This document shows, piece by piece, positions 36,943-45,542 of a stretch of DNA of 64,000 nt; the first letter of the stretch is position 1; every line of letters starts with the position of its first letter. The stretch covers positions 186,001-250,000 of the forward strand of contig NZ_JBQKKT010000001.1 of NCBI RefSeq assembly GCF_052116585.1. The letters run 5' to 3'. This DNA is from Luteococcus sp052116585. GTDB taxonomy: Bacteria > Actinomycetota > Actinomycetes > Propionibacteriales > Propionibacteriaceae. The position numbers and the translations under genes were made by a program. A model generated the notes under the pieces. The model searched no databases. It worked only from the letters and a program-made list of their open reading frames with translations, and was not told the DNA's origin.

Positions 36943-39126
36943 TCAGAACTCCAGGTCGTCGCGATCGCTCGACGGCAGACTCTCCGCCTCGGGCAGGGCT
37001 TCCTCGAAGTCGTCCAGGACCGGCACCGGGGCCACTGACGGCACCTCGCAACGCAAGAGGGTCACGCTGCGTCCCGGCAGGTCGAACTCCTGGCCGGGCG
37101 CAATGGGCGACTCGGGCAACTCAGAGCGATGGGCAGTCGTGGCCACCACCTGGTAGCCCTGCGACCAGGGCTCGCCGGGCAGTCGCACCAGGACATTGTT
37201 GGCCGCACCGTTGAAGAAGATCAGGAAGGCAGCTTCGGCATCGGAGACGTACATGCCCAGATGGCGCCGCCCGCCGTCGTGCCACTGCTCGTCGCGCATC
37301 TCGCCATCCCAGCCATCGAACCAGGCAAGATCGAAGCGTCCCAGACCATTGCCCTCCGCATCGACGACCTCGGTGTGGTCGCGGAACTGCGTGGGGCGCA
37401 GCGCTGCGAAGTCGCGGCGGGCCTTCAGCAGGGTGGACGTCAGTTCCGACAGGTCGCCCCACTGGTCCAGGGTGTCCCAGTGCACCCACGAGATGGGGGA
37501 GTCCTGACAGTAGGCATTGTTGTTGCCGCCCTGCGTGCGGCCGAGCTCATCACCGGCCGTGATCATGGGCACGCCTGACGACAGGATGAGGGTGGCCATC
37601 ATGTTCTTCACCTGGCGGTGACGGAAGTCGTTGATGCCCTCGTCGACAGTCTCGCCCTCCCAGCCGCAGTTCCAGGAGCGGTTGTCGTCGGCACCGTCGC
37701 GGTTGGCCTCACCATTGGCATCGTTGTGCTTGATGTCGTAGGTGGTGAGGTCACGCATCGTGAAGCCGTCGTGGGCCGTGATGAAGTTGATGCTCGAGTC
37801 CAGCCCGCGCTCGCCGTGGTTGAAGATGTCCGGTGAACCGGACAGACGGGTGGCCAGGGTGGCCACCCCGTGCGTGGCGCCGCGCCAGAAGTCGCGCATG
37901 AAGTTGCGGTACTGGTCATTCCACTCGCTCCATCGAGGACCCCAGTTTCCGACCTGGTAGCCATACGGGCCCATGTCCCAGGGCTCGGCGATCATCTTCA
38001 CGCCCTCGAAGGCGGGATCCTCCGCGACGCGACGCTTGAACTCGTGGTCCTGGTTGACGTGGTGCTTGTCGTCGCGGATCAGGGTGGTCGCAAGGTCGAA
38101 GCGGAAGCCGTCGACGCCCATCTCCTGCACCCAGTACTTCATCGAGTCGATGACCATGTTGAGCACGCCCGGGTGCGAGGTGTCCACGGAGTTGCCGCAG
38201 CCCGTCACGTCGTAGTCATTGCGCAGGTCATTGGTCAGCCGGTAGTAGCCGCGGTGGTCCAGGCCACGGAAGCTCAGCGTCGGACCTTCGTGGCCGCCCT
38301 CCGCGGTGTGGTTGTAGACCACGTCGAGGATCACCTCGATGTCGTGCTCGTGCAGCTTGGAGACCATGTCCTTGAACTCCTGCACCTGCTCGCCCAGGGT
38401 GCCCACCGACGAGTAGGCGGCGTGCGGTGCGAAGAAGCCGAGGGTGTTGTAGCCCCAGTAGTTGGTCAGCCCACGGCCCACGATGAAGGGCTCGCTGACG
38501 AAGTGGTGCACGGGCAACAGCTGGACGGTGTTGATGCCGGTCTCCACCAGATAGTCGATCACGGCGTCGTAGGCGAGCCCCGAATAGGTGCCCCGGAGAT
38601 GTTCCGGCACGGACGGGTGCAGGTTCGTGTAGCCCTTGAGGTGGGTCTCATAGATGACGCACTCGGACAACGGGCGACGACGCGCGATCGGGGTGGGGGC
38701 CGGTGAGTCGGCCACCACGACGCTCAGCGGCACGGACTCGGACGAGTCGCGCGGGTCCGGCTCATAGTTGGACCCGACGACATGGTCGAGGATCGGGCCG
38801 GAGTAGTCGACACCTGCGGTGATGGCCCGGGCATAGGGGTCCAGCAGCAGCTTGGCGGGGTTGAAGCGCATGCCCGCGTCCGGATTCCAGTCGCCGTGGA
38901 CGCGGTAGCCGTAGCGCTGACCAGCGACGATCCCGGAGACGTGGGCGATCCAGACGCCATCAGGATTGCGGGCCATGTCGAGGTTGTGCTGGGAGCGGTC
39001 GTCGCCCACCAGGGAGAGCTCCACCCGGGTGGCCCGCGGAGCCCAGAGTGCGAATCGACAGCCGTCATCGAGGAGCTTTGCGCCTAGGATCGAGGAATCG
39101 ACCGGGGAGGGGGTCTCTTCGTTCAT
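36943..39126 (-). CDS. glgX: Glycogen debranching enzyme GlgX
   Basis: Hydrolyses alpha-1,6 branches of phosphorylase-limit glucan. 727 residues. CBM48 at the N-terminus (CRFALWAPRATRVELSLV) and GH13_11 barrel: VILDVVYNHTAEGGHEGPT, nucleophile in VDGFRFDLATTL, acid/base in MIAEPWDMGPYGYQVGNW, third Asp in NFITAHDGFTMRDLTTY. The tail is acidic. Convergent with glgP, with which it works. The 271 bases upstream (39127-39397) hold only the promoter of the desulfurase gene and no gene that I can see. Confidence 0.95.
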   Translation of the reverse strand: MNEETPSPVDSSILGAKLLDDGCRFALWAPRATRVELSLVGDDRSQHNLDMARNPDGVWIAHVSGIVAGQRYGYRVHGDWNPDAGMRFNPAKLLLDPYARAITAGVDYSGPILDHVVGSNYEPDPRDSSESVPLSVVVADSPAPTPIARRRPLSECVIYETHLKGYTNLHPSVPEHLRGTYSGLAYDAVIDYLVETGINTVQLLPVHHFVSEPFIVGRGLTNYWGYNTLGFFAPHAAYSSVGTLGEQVQEFKDMVSKLHEHDIEVILDVVYNHTAEGGHEGPTLSFRGLDHRGYYRLTNDLRNDYDVTGCGNSVDTSHPGVLNMVIDSMKYWVQEMGVDGFRFDLATTLIRDDKHHVNQDHEFKRRVAEDPAFEGVKMIAEPWDMGPYGYQVGNWGPRWSEWNDQYRNFMRDFWRGATHGVATLATRLSGSPDIFNHGERGLDSSINFITAHDGFTMRDLTTYDIKHNDANGEANRDGADDNRSWNCGWEGETVDEGINDFRHRQVKNMMATLILSSGVPMITAGDELGRTQGGNNNAYCQDSPISWVHWDTLDQWGDLSELTSTLLKARRDFAALRPTQFRDHTEVVDAEGNGLGRFDLAWFDGWDGEMRDEQWHDGGRRHLGMYVSDAEAAFLIFFNGAANNVLVRLPGEPWSQGYQVVATTAHRSELPESPIAPGQEFDLPGRSVTLLRCEVPSVAPVPVLDDFEEALPEAESLPSSDRDDLEF

Positions 39127-39397
39127 TCTGGTGTGTGCCTAACTTCCACGAACCGGACATCCCGGCTCCAACATGCGGGCAGGAAGCGGCATCCGACCAC
39201 CCCCGGCCTCACTGGATCAATGGTCCGGGCCAGTGCACCATGGGGGGTGCGGCCGTTCGGACGCAAGGACCAAGTCTGCCATCAATTGCGATTCTATGCG
39301 GAGCGGCGGCTGTGAACATGCTGAATGGCGGCCGCGTGCCGCACTGCACGGTTGCCTCTTCTGCAGTTCCGGGAGCAGGCGGGGTAGCGTCAGCACC

Positions 39398-40600
39398 ATG
39401 AATTCCGACCCACGACCCATCATCTCTGGCCAGAGCGCTGATGGGGGGCGTACCGAGGGTCCTGCAGGCGAGCGGATCCATCTGGACCACGCCGCGTCCA
39501 CCCCGATGCTGCCGTGCGCCGTGGATGCCCTGCTGGGTAGGGCGCGGCTCGTCGGGAATCCGGCAGCGCTCCATGCCTCCGGACGGCGGGCCCGCGCGGT
39601 TCTCGAGGATGCCCGCGAGGAGCTTGCCGTGGCGCTTGGTGCCCACCCCAGCGAGGTGATCCTGACATCGGGGGGTTCGGAGGCTGACTCCATCGCCCTG
39701 TGGACGGGGTCTCGTCGACCCGCACGGCGCGGTGTCCTGATCGGGGCGACCGAGCATGCGGCGGTGGCCCAGGCCCGTACCCGTTTCGACGGCGTCGAAG
39801 TGCTCGGCTGCGACCGCGACGGGCTGCTGGACCCGGACGAGCTGGCTCGTCGGACCTCCACATCCACGGCCATGGTCTCCGTGATGACCGTGAACAACGA
39901 GACCGGGACCGTGCAGGACCTGGCACCGGTGGTGGAGACGGCACGCAGGAATGGAGCCTGGGTGCACACCGACGCGGTGCAGGCCGTGGGCACACTCGAT
40001 TTCGACTTTGCAGGCTCCGGCGTCGACCTGGCCAGTGTGTCCGCCCACAAGTTGGGCGGGCCCGTGGGCGTCGGCGCGCTGCTGGCTCGTCGAGACGTGG
40101 ACCTCACTGCGTTCGGACTCGGCGGCGGTCAGGAGCGCGGGGTGCGTTCCGGAACCCAGCCGGTGATGCTGGCGGCCTCCTTCGCCGCGGCCGCGACGGA
40201 CACCGTCGCGCACCGGTCTGCCGAACGGGCACGTCTTGCTGGCCTGCGTCGTCGCCTCGTGGAGCAGCTGCGTACCACCATCACCGGGTGTTTCATCAAT
40301 GGCGCGGACCAGACCAGCCCCGCCATCGTCAATGTCACCTTCGACCAGACCCGAGCTGATGACGTCTTGATGCTGCTGGACCGGGCCGGGGTGGACTGTT
40401 CCACGGGCTCGGCCTGCCACGCGGGGGTGCACCAGCCCAGCGATGTGCTCCTGGCCATGGGGCGGACCGCAGAGCAGGCCAGTGCCTCGGTGCGATTCAG
40501 CATGGGGCGCTCCACAACGGCGGCGGAGATCGACCGGCTGTGTGAATTGCTACCGGACGTGGTCTCCCGGGCCCGTGCGGCACATGTGCCCGGGGCCTGA
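39398..40600 (+). CDS. Cysteine desulfurase (IscS/NifS family)
   Basis: PLP enzyme that takes sulfur from cysteine as a persulfide. 400 residues. PLP lysine K218 is in SVSAHKLGGPVG and the sulfur-accepting C340 in CSTGSACHAGVHQPS; TEHAAV, VNNETGTVQDL and HTDAVQAVG are family marks. mnmA follows at 99 bases, so it is probably the sulfur donor for tRNA 2-thiouridine rather than a general Fe-S enzyme (actinomycetes use SufS for that). TAGCGT (39385-39390) ends 7 bases before ATG 39398, a leaderless arrangement. The open frame upstream is not conserved. Confidence 0.93.
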   Translation: MNSDPRPIISGQSADGGRTEGPAGERIHLDHAASTPMLPCAVDALLGRARLVGNPAALHASGRRARAVLEDAREELAVALGAHPSEVILTSGGSEADSIALWTGSRRPARRGVLIGATEHAAVAQARTRFDGVEVLGCDRDGLLDPDELARRTSTSTAMVSVMTVNNETGTVQDLAPVVETARRNGAWVHTDAVQAVGTLDFDFAGSGVDLASVSAHKLGGPVGVGALLARRDVDLTAFGLGGGQERGVRSGTQPVMLAASFAAAATDTVAHRSAERARLAGLRRRLVEQLRTTITGCFINGADQTSPAIVNVTFDQTRADDVLMLLDRAGVDCSTGSACHAGVHQPSDVLLAMGRTAEQASASVRFSMGRSTTAAEIDRLCELLPDVVSRARAAHVPGA

Positions 40601-40699
40601 GCCCGCGGGGCGTCGGTGCTGTGGGGAGCCGGTGTTGTGGGGATGAGTGACGGCCAAGGACGCAGCTAGCATGGGTGCCTCTGCAAGGGAGGGTGCTGG

Positions 40700-41797
40700 A
40701 TGAGGGTTCTGGTGGCGATGTCAGGTGGCGTCGATTCCGCCGTGGCGGCCGCGCGCATGGTGGCGGCCGGCCATGACGTGACCGGCGTCCACCTGGCGCT
40801 GAGCAAGAATCCGCAGAGTTTCCGCAGCGGAGCGCGCGGGTGCTGTTCCCTGGAGGACAGTCATGATGCGCGACGCGTCGCCGATCGGCTGCAGATTCCC
40901 TTCTACGTCTGGGATCTGAGCGACCGCTTCAAGTCCGATGTGGTGGACGACTTCGTCGCAGAGTACGCCGCTGGCCGCACGCCCAATCCCTGCCTACGGT
41001 GCAATGAGAAGATCAAGTTCGCTGCCGTGCTCGAGCGTGGCATCGCCCTGGGTTTCGACAAGGTGGTCACGGGGCACTATGCCCGGCTGGAGGAGGGCCC
41101 CGACGGCGTCAGCCTGCACCGTGCCGCGGATGCCGCCAAGGACCAGTCCTATGTCCTGGGCGTTCTGGACCAGCGGCAGTTGTCCCGTTCCCTGTTCCCG
41201 CTGTGCGATGTGCCCAAGAGCCAGGTGCGGGCCGAGGCGCGGGAGCTGGGGCTCGGGGTGGCCAAGAAGCCGGACAGCCACGACATCTGTTTCATCCCGG
41301 ACGGGGACACGGCCGGGTACCTGTCCCGAGCCCTGGGGGAGCGCGAGGGGGTCCTCGTCGATGAGTCGGGTGCCGAGCTGGGCCGCCACAGCGGCTTCCA
41401 CCAGTTCACCATCGGGCAGCGGCGTGGGCTGCGGCTGGGGGTCCCGGCGGCCGACGGGCAGCCCCGCTTCGTGCTGGACATCGAGCCCGTCACCAACACG
41501 GTCACCGTCGGTCCCAAGGAGCATCTTGCCGTCGACGGGATCCGCGGCATCCGGCCCACCTGGACCCAGTCCTTCGTCCCGGGACCGTGGCGGGGCATGG
41601 CGCAGGTGAGGGCCCATGGCGATCCGATGCCCGCCACCATCACGGCCACCGCCGACGAGATGGTGGTGGAACTGGACCGGTCCGCAACCGGGATCGCCCC
41701 GGGACAGGCGGTCGTCGTCTATGACGGCGACCGGGTGGTGGGCAGTGCCACCATCGACGGCACGAGCCGCTCGCCGCGGCTCGCCCAGGAGGGCTGA
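40700..41797 (+). CDS. mnmA: tRNA 2-thiouridine(34) synthase
   Basis: Activates U34 of tRNAs for Lys, Glu and Gln with ATP and inserts sulfur. 365 residues. The PP-loop SGGVDS is at 8-13. The catalytic cysteines lie in NPCLRCNEKIKF and SHDICFIPDGD. The KDQSYVLGVL and GQRRGLRLG segments are typical. AAGGGAGGG supplies the ribosome site, and TAGCAT upstream is a plausible -10. The length matches the actinobacterial form. Confidence 0.95.
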   Translation: MRVLVAMSGGVDSAVAAARMVAAGHDVTGVHLALSKNPQSFRSGARGCCSLEDSHDARRVADRLQIPFYVWDLSDRFKSDVVDDFVAEYAAGRTPNPCLRCNEKIKFAAVLERGIALGFDKVVTGHYARLEEGPDGVSLHRAADAAKDQSYVLGVLDQRQLSRSLFPLCDVPKSQVRAEARELGLGVAKKPDSHDICFIPDGDTAGYLSRALGEREGVLVDESGAELGRHSGFHQFTIGQRRGLRLGVPAADGQPRFVLDIEPVTNTVTVGPKEHLAVDGIRGIRPTWTQSFVPGPWRGMAQVRAHGDPMPATITATADEMVVELDRSATGIAPGQAVVVYDGDRVVGSATIDGTSRSPRLAQEG

Positions 41798-42795
41798 TGT
41801 TCGCCACCGGGGTGGGCTCGCTGCCCGGGACGGACATGCCGGGCGCCCTTGGTTTCGTGCTCGGGGCCTTCGACCATGCCTGGTTGCCCGAGTTGCCGGC
41901 CCGTGGTGTGGGTGCGGACATGGTGGGGCGGGCCACGGCACTGCTCGACGGCCTCGACGTGGACCTGCAGCCGCAGGGTTGGCGTCTCGGCTCCGCTGGC
42001 GTCGACCACGGGCGTGCCAAGGGATGGTTGCGTCGCGACCTGGACGAGCTGGAAGAGGCCGCGCAGCACTTCACCGACAGCGTCACCCTGACCTGCACGG
42101 GGCCTTGGACCCTGGTCTCCTGCCTGGAGCTGCCACGGGGCGACAAGGTGCTCAGAGACCGGGGTGCCCGACGCGACGTGGCAGAGAGCCTCGGTCTGGG
42201 GCTCTCGAGACTGCTCGCGGAGATGCGACGAAGGTTGCCCGACATCACGTGGCGCCTGCAGTTGGACGAGCCGCTGCTCCCGCCAGTGCTGACCGGGGCG
42301 GTGCCCACGGCGTCGGGATTCGCCCGCCATCGACCCGTGGACCGTCCCGAAGTGAGCGAGCTGCTGGCCCGGACGGTCGACCAGCTGCGCTCGGAGGCGG
42401 ATGTGGTGCTCCATTCCTGCGCCTCCTGGGCTGGAGTCGGCGGGGTCGACACCGACCTGCTCCAGCGTGCTGGCGTGGACTGGCTGGCGCTGGACCTGGA
42501 CCAGTTGCGCCCGGCGGACTGGGACCGGCTCGGCCCCTGGATCGAGTCCGGGCGCGGGCTGCAGCTGGGGGTGGTGCCCACGACCTCCGCGGACACGATC
42601 ACGTCCGTGGACCGAATCGTCTCTCGCTCCCTGTCCCGGCTGCGCCCCCTGGGGTTGGACCCCGAGTTGTTGGAGGGGCGGCTGGCGCTCTCCCCGGCCT
42701 GTGGGATGACGTCGTGGAGCACTGGGCCCGCTGCTCGCCAGCTGGAGGCCCTGCTGACGTCGGTGGACCTGCTGACCGAACAGCTGCACCGCTGA
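41797..42795 (+). CDS. MetE-like (UROD/MetE fold) protein, cobalamin-independent methyltransferase family
   Basis: 332 residues: one barrel corresponding to the C-terminal half of MetE, without the N-terminal half. Motifs FATGVGSLPGTD, QLDEPLLPPVL, LHSCASWAG and LSPACGMTSWS supply the His/Cys/Cys set that binds zinc in MetE. It starts within the mnmA stop (TGATG), an arrangement common in actinomycetes, where it is labelled methionine synthase. A single-barrel protein could methylate from another donor, as archaeal core MetE does. Substrate unknown. Confidence 0.8.
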   Translation: MFATGVGSLPGTDMPGALGFVLGAFDHAWLPELPARGVGADMVGRATALLDGLDVDLQPQGWRLGSAGVDHGRAKGWLRRDLDELEEAAQHFTDSVTLTCTGPWTLVSCLELPRGDKVLRDRGARRDVAESLGLGLSRLLAEMRRRLPDITWRLQLDEPLLPPVLTGAVPTASGFARHRPVDRPEVSELLARTVDQLRSEADVVLHSCASWAGVGGVDTDLLQRAGVDWLALDLDQLRPADWDRLGPWIESGRGLQLGVVPTTSADTITSVDRIVSRSLSRLRPLGLDPELLEGRLALSPACGMTSWSTGPAARQLEALLTSVDLLTEQLHR

Positions 42796-42798
42796 TCC

Positions 42799-42916
42799 GC
42801 CCTTCGGCAGGGCCGTTGAGCAGCCGTCGGCAGGGTCGCTGAGTCCGCCGTCGGCAGGGTCGCTGAGTCCGCCTTCGGCAGGGTCGCTGGGCCAGCCTTC
42901 GGCAGGGGCTCGACGG
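42799..42916 (+). repeat. Tandem array of about five 24-bp repeats
   Basis: GCCGTCGGCAGGGTCGCTGA plus GTCC is repeated exactly at 42823-42846 and 42847-42870, with diverged copies at 42799-42822, 42871-42894 and 42895-42916. It starts 3 bases after the MetE-like gene stop and ends near the next promoter. The unit recalls the CTTCGGCAGG-type dispersed repeat found between genes in many high-GC genomes. Confidence 0.85.
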
Positions 42917-42936
42917 CTGACGGCTAGGCTGGCCTG

Positions 42937-43143
42937 GTGCGTGGCTTCTCTGACCTGAACCTGAATGGCCCCACTCCCGCGCGGGTGCAACCTCGAGTGG
43001 GAGAGTGGGGCCCCGACGAGGTGCCCACCACGCAGGCCAAGAAGCGTCAGCGGATCTGGGTGGGCCTGGCCTTCATCGCGGCGCTGACCGCCCTGTGCCT
43101 GTTGGGCTGGTACTTCTACAAGGCCCTCAACCCGGGGGCCTGA
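42937..43143 (+). CDS. Small single-pass membrane protein
   Basis: 68 residues: a hydrophilic N-terminal 40, the basic AKKRQR, then one membrane helix (about 44-62, IWVGLAFIAALTALCLLGWYF). Not recognised beyond being a common actinobacterial type. GTG 42937 has TAGGCT (42925-42930) 6 bases upstream, so probably leaderless. The last codons and the stop lie in an 18-bp tandem duplication. Convergent with the acyltransferase. Confidence 0.65.
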   Translation: MRGFSDLNLNGPTPARVQPRVGEWGPDEVPTTQAKKRQRIWVGLAFIAALTALCLLGWYFYKALNPGA

Positions 43144-43169
43144 CCCAATCTGGGGGCCTGGCCCAATCC
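43134..43169 (+). repeat. 18-bp tandem duplication over a stop codon
   Basis: GGGGGCCTGACCCAATCT (43134-43151) is followed by GGGGGCCTGGCCCAATCC (43152-43169), two mismatches. The TGA at 43141-43143 of the small membrane gene lies in the first copy. Confidence 0.8.
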
Positions 43170-43194
43170 AGGGGCCCGCCCCGGCCGGGCAGGC

Positions 43195-44349
43195 TCAGGA
43201 ACGCTTCTTGGCCCACTGGGCCGCGCGTCGCGAGACGGCGTGGCTGGGACGCTCCACCAGACGGAAGAAGAGCTCGGCCAGGACCAGGGCCAGTGGGATG
43301 GCCATGACCACCGCCAGGACCCGGTGTTCGGCCCCCAGCAGGTACTGCAGGGAGACCACGAGTGGCTCGTGGGTCAGGTAGAGGCTGAACGAACGACTTC
43401 CCAACCAGGCGATGGTCGGCCGGGTGCCCCACGCCTCCATGCGTCGATTGCCCAGCAGATAGGCCACCAGGCCCGTGGCGGCACCCACCATCAGCAGCTG
43501 GGAGACCAGCTTCCAGGTGGACGAGCTCAGGGCCGAAGCGCCGATCGGCCACCAGGGGGCGTTGGCCAGCACCAGGCAACCCGTCATCCAGATGATGCCG
43601 CGGGTGCGGCCCCACCCGCCGATGACCGTCAGTATGGTCTGCGCCTGGGAGGCCAGGACCACGCCAATCATGAAGACTGGTAGGTACTTCAACCGGCCGT
43701 CGTCCGCGTGGGTGCCCCAGGCCACCAGGGCCAGGCAGACCGGAAGCAGCCACCAGGAGCGACTTCCCGCCCGGCGCACGATCCAGATGTAGAGAGGCAG
43801 CAGCAGCGAGAACCACATCTCCCACTGCAGCGACCACAGGGGGGTGTTCAGGGAGCTGATGCCGAAGAGCAGGATGATGCTGTCCAATGTTCCGCGGGCC
43901 TGCACCTGGTCGACGTGGATCAGTGTCCACCAGCTCATCGCCGGGTCAGCCACTCGGGGTACCAGCACGGCCCATGCCAAGGCCAGGGCGACGGAGCCGA
44001 TCACGGGCAGGTAGAGCCTCGGCAGCCGTCCAGCGTAGTAGGGAAGCCAGGGGCGATCGCCCGGCAGGAAGGACGGTGTCAGGACCAGTCCGGAGAGCAC
44101 GAAGAAGGCCAGCACGGCGGCGTCGCCATCCCACAGCAGATGTCCCGGGGTGAGGGAGAACCATGGCAGCGTGGTCATCGCCGCGCCACGGTCCCGGTAG
44201 AGATCGGCCAAGGTTGGAAAGAGCAGCATGCAGTGGTGGAAGACCACCACCAGTGCCGCGACGCCGCGCAGACCATCCAGTGCATGGGCACGTGGCATGT
44301 GCGTGGTGCTGGGTGTTGGCTCCGCCGCACGGCGTGGCGTCACAGTCAC
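43195..44349 (-). CDS. Acyltransferase family 3 membrane protein (OafA-like)
   Basis: 384 residues with about ten membrane helices. Begins with the family motif ALDGLRGVAALVVVFHHCMLLF with the catalytic-type His, and ends with SRSFSLYLTHEPLVV and the RLVERPSHAVSR motif. Such proteins O-acylate surface glycans, lipids or peptidoglycan. GGGGGAG lies 6 bases ahead of GTG 44349; ATG 44298 is an alternative. The substrate cannot be told. Confidence 0.88.
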   Translation of the reverse strand: MTVTPRRAAEPTPSTTHMPRAHALDGLRGVAALVVVFHHCMLLFPTLADLYRDRGAAMTTLPWFSLTPGHLLWDGDAAVLAFFVLSGLVLTPSFLPGDRPWLPYYAGRLPRLYLPVIGSVALALAWAVLVPRVADPAMSWWTLIHVDQVQARGTLDSIILLFGISSLNTPLWSLQWEMWFSLLLPLYIWIVRRAGSRSWWLLPVCLALVAWGTHADDGRLKYLPVFMIGVVLASQAQTILTVIGGWGRTRGIIWMTGCLVLANAPWWPIGASALSSSTWKLVSQLLMVGAATGLVAYLLGNRRMEAWGTRPTIAWLGSRSFSLYLTHEPLVVSLQYLLGAEHRVLAVVMAIPLALVLAELFFRLVERPSHAVSRRAAQWAKKRS

Positions 44350-44441
44350 TTCTGGCTCCCCCGAGTCGTCATCCGGGGAACTCTACGCCGCGCCGGCGGG
44401 GCACTCCTGCCATGCGCCCCGGACGGATCGTCGGGGGTCAG

Positions 44442-45080
44442 TCACTCCTCAGGACCAACGGCGGGGCGGGTCAGCGCGAGCAGGTGCTCGAGCCGTCTCA
44501 GCTCGGAATCCAGGAAGACCGGTCCTCCCGAGCGTCCCAGGACCACGGTGCGCTCCTCGTCCAGGGGACAGATGGCCACCGGGGTCTCCTGCCAGTGGGG
44601 GAGCCAGTTGGCTGGCATCTCGTCGCAACGCGCCGCGTCGAGGGGGCCGATGCTCGACAGTTCGACGCCCTCTTGTGGGCCGACGCTGCTGCTGAGCAGC
44701 ACCTTCGCGTCGTCGCGGGAGATCACTGCAGTCCATTGGGTGTGGAAGACGGCGCACGCGCCGTTCACCAGGATCTCGGAGGCACGGGCGGGCTCGTCGA
44801 GCATGCGGTTGAGCAGACTGACGTCCCCCTGCAGACCCCAGGTTTCCTGGTTGCGGGAGACCCACAGCACTCGGACACCCTCGAGCTCGGTGCAGGCCCC
44901 GACGATGGACTCGATCAGCAGGCCCTGGGGCACGGAGACGATGAAGTCATCGACCACCCAGCCGTCACGCTGCTCGACGATCTCGATGGCGGCGATGTCA
45001 GCGCCCTCGGTGCCCATGGCGGTGGCCACCACGCCCAGGGAGCCGGGGCGGTCGGGGAGCTGGATGCGCAGGAGGTGCAT
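44442..45080 (-). CDS. ACT-domain protein
   Basis: 212 residues. An ACT domain at the N-terminus (MHLLRIQLPDRPGSLGVVATAMGTEGADIAAIEIVEQ) likely binds an amino acid; the rest (VFHTQWTAVISRDDAKVLLSSS..VAICPLDEERTVVLGRSGGPVFL) resembles a small GAF-like fold. No catalytic domain is seen, so it is a sensor or regulator of unknown target. CACAAT (45092-45087) ends 6 bases before ATG 45080, a weaker leaderless promoter. Divergent from gatC. Confidence 0.8.
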   Translation of the reverse strand: MHLLRIQLPDRPGSLGVVATAMGTEGADIAAIEIVEQRDGWVVDDFIVSVPQGLLIESIVGACTELEGVRVLWVSRNQETWGLQGDVSLLNRMLDEPARASEILVNGACAVFHTQWTAVISRDDAKVLLSSSVGPQEGVELSSIGPLDAARCDEMPANWLPHWQETPVAICPLDEERTVVLGRSGGPVFLDSELRRLEHLLALTRPAVGPEE

Positions 45081-45189
45081 CCCCACATTGTGACAAGTCC
45101 CACGGCGGCGGGGCTGCATCGTGTCCGCTGGGTGAGTCGTGCGAGGGACGCAGGAGTGGTCGGTTGGCCGCAATGTCGCAACGGGCCAC

Positions 45190-45195
45190 TAGGAT
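45190..45195 (+). promoter_or_regulatory. -10 of the gatCAB operon
   Basis: TAGGAT would start transcription near 45202, giving a 45-base leader with AGGAG at 45234-45238 before the gatC GTG. A start-like GTG at 45202 is out of frame with gatC. Confidence 0.45.
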
Positions 45196-45245
45196 GCACG
45201 GGTGCCGAGAACGGCATGAGTGGACGACATCCCAGGAGTGACATC

Positions 45246-45542
45246 GTGGCCCTGACGCCGGATGACGTGGCCCGCTTGGCGGGCCTTGCGCGCATCGAGA
45301 TGAGTGACGAGGAGCTGGCGCGATTGGCGCCCCAGCTGGACGTGATCCTCGAGTCGGTGGCCAGGGTGACCGAGGTCGCGGGCCCGGACATTCCCCCGAC
45401 CTCGCACGCGCTGCCGCTGACCAATGTCTTCCGTGAGGACGTCGTGCGTGAGTCGATGACCCCCGAACAGGTTCTCGCCGCGGCGCCGGCCGCGGAGGAC
45501 GACCGTTTCCGAGTGCCCCGCATCCTGGACGAGGAGGCCTGA
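45246..45542 (+). CDS. gatC: Asp-tRNA(Asn)/Glu-tRNA(Gln) amidotransferase subunit C
   Basis: 98-residue subunit that clamps GatA to GatB. ALTPDDVARLAGLARIEMSDEE and the C-terminal FRVPRILDEEA are typical. AGGAG 7 bases before GTG 45246 decides the start; ATG 45216 would add 10 residues. The stop overlaps the gatA ATG by 1 base. Confidence 0.95.
   Translation: MALTPDDVARLAGLARIEMSDEELARLAPQLDVILESVARVTEVAGPDIPPTSHALPLTNVFREDVVRESMTPEQVLAAAPAAEDDRFRVPRILDEEA

Noticed and set aside
39127..39397. A gene between glgX and the cysteine desulfurase
   Set aside because: The open frame only extends the desulfurase upstream; it has no ribosome site and no conserved sequence.
42799..42916. Possible CRISPR array
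   Set aside because: Units are contiguous with no unique spacers and no cas genes are nearby.
45202..45204. Leaderless GTG start for gatC
   Set aside because: It sits right after TAGGAT but is out of frame with gatC; GTG 45246 with AGGAG is better.
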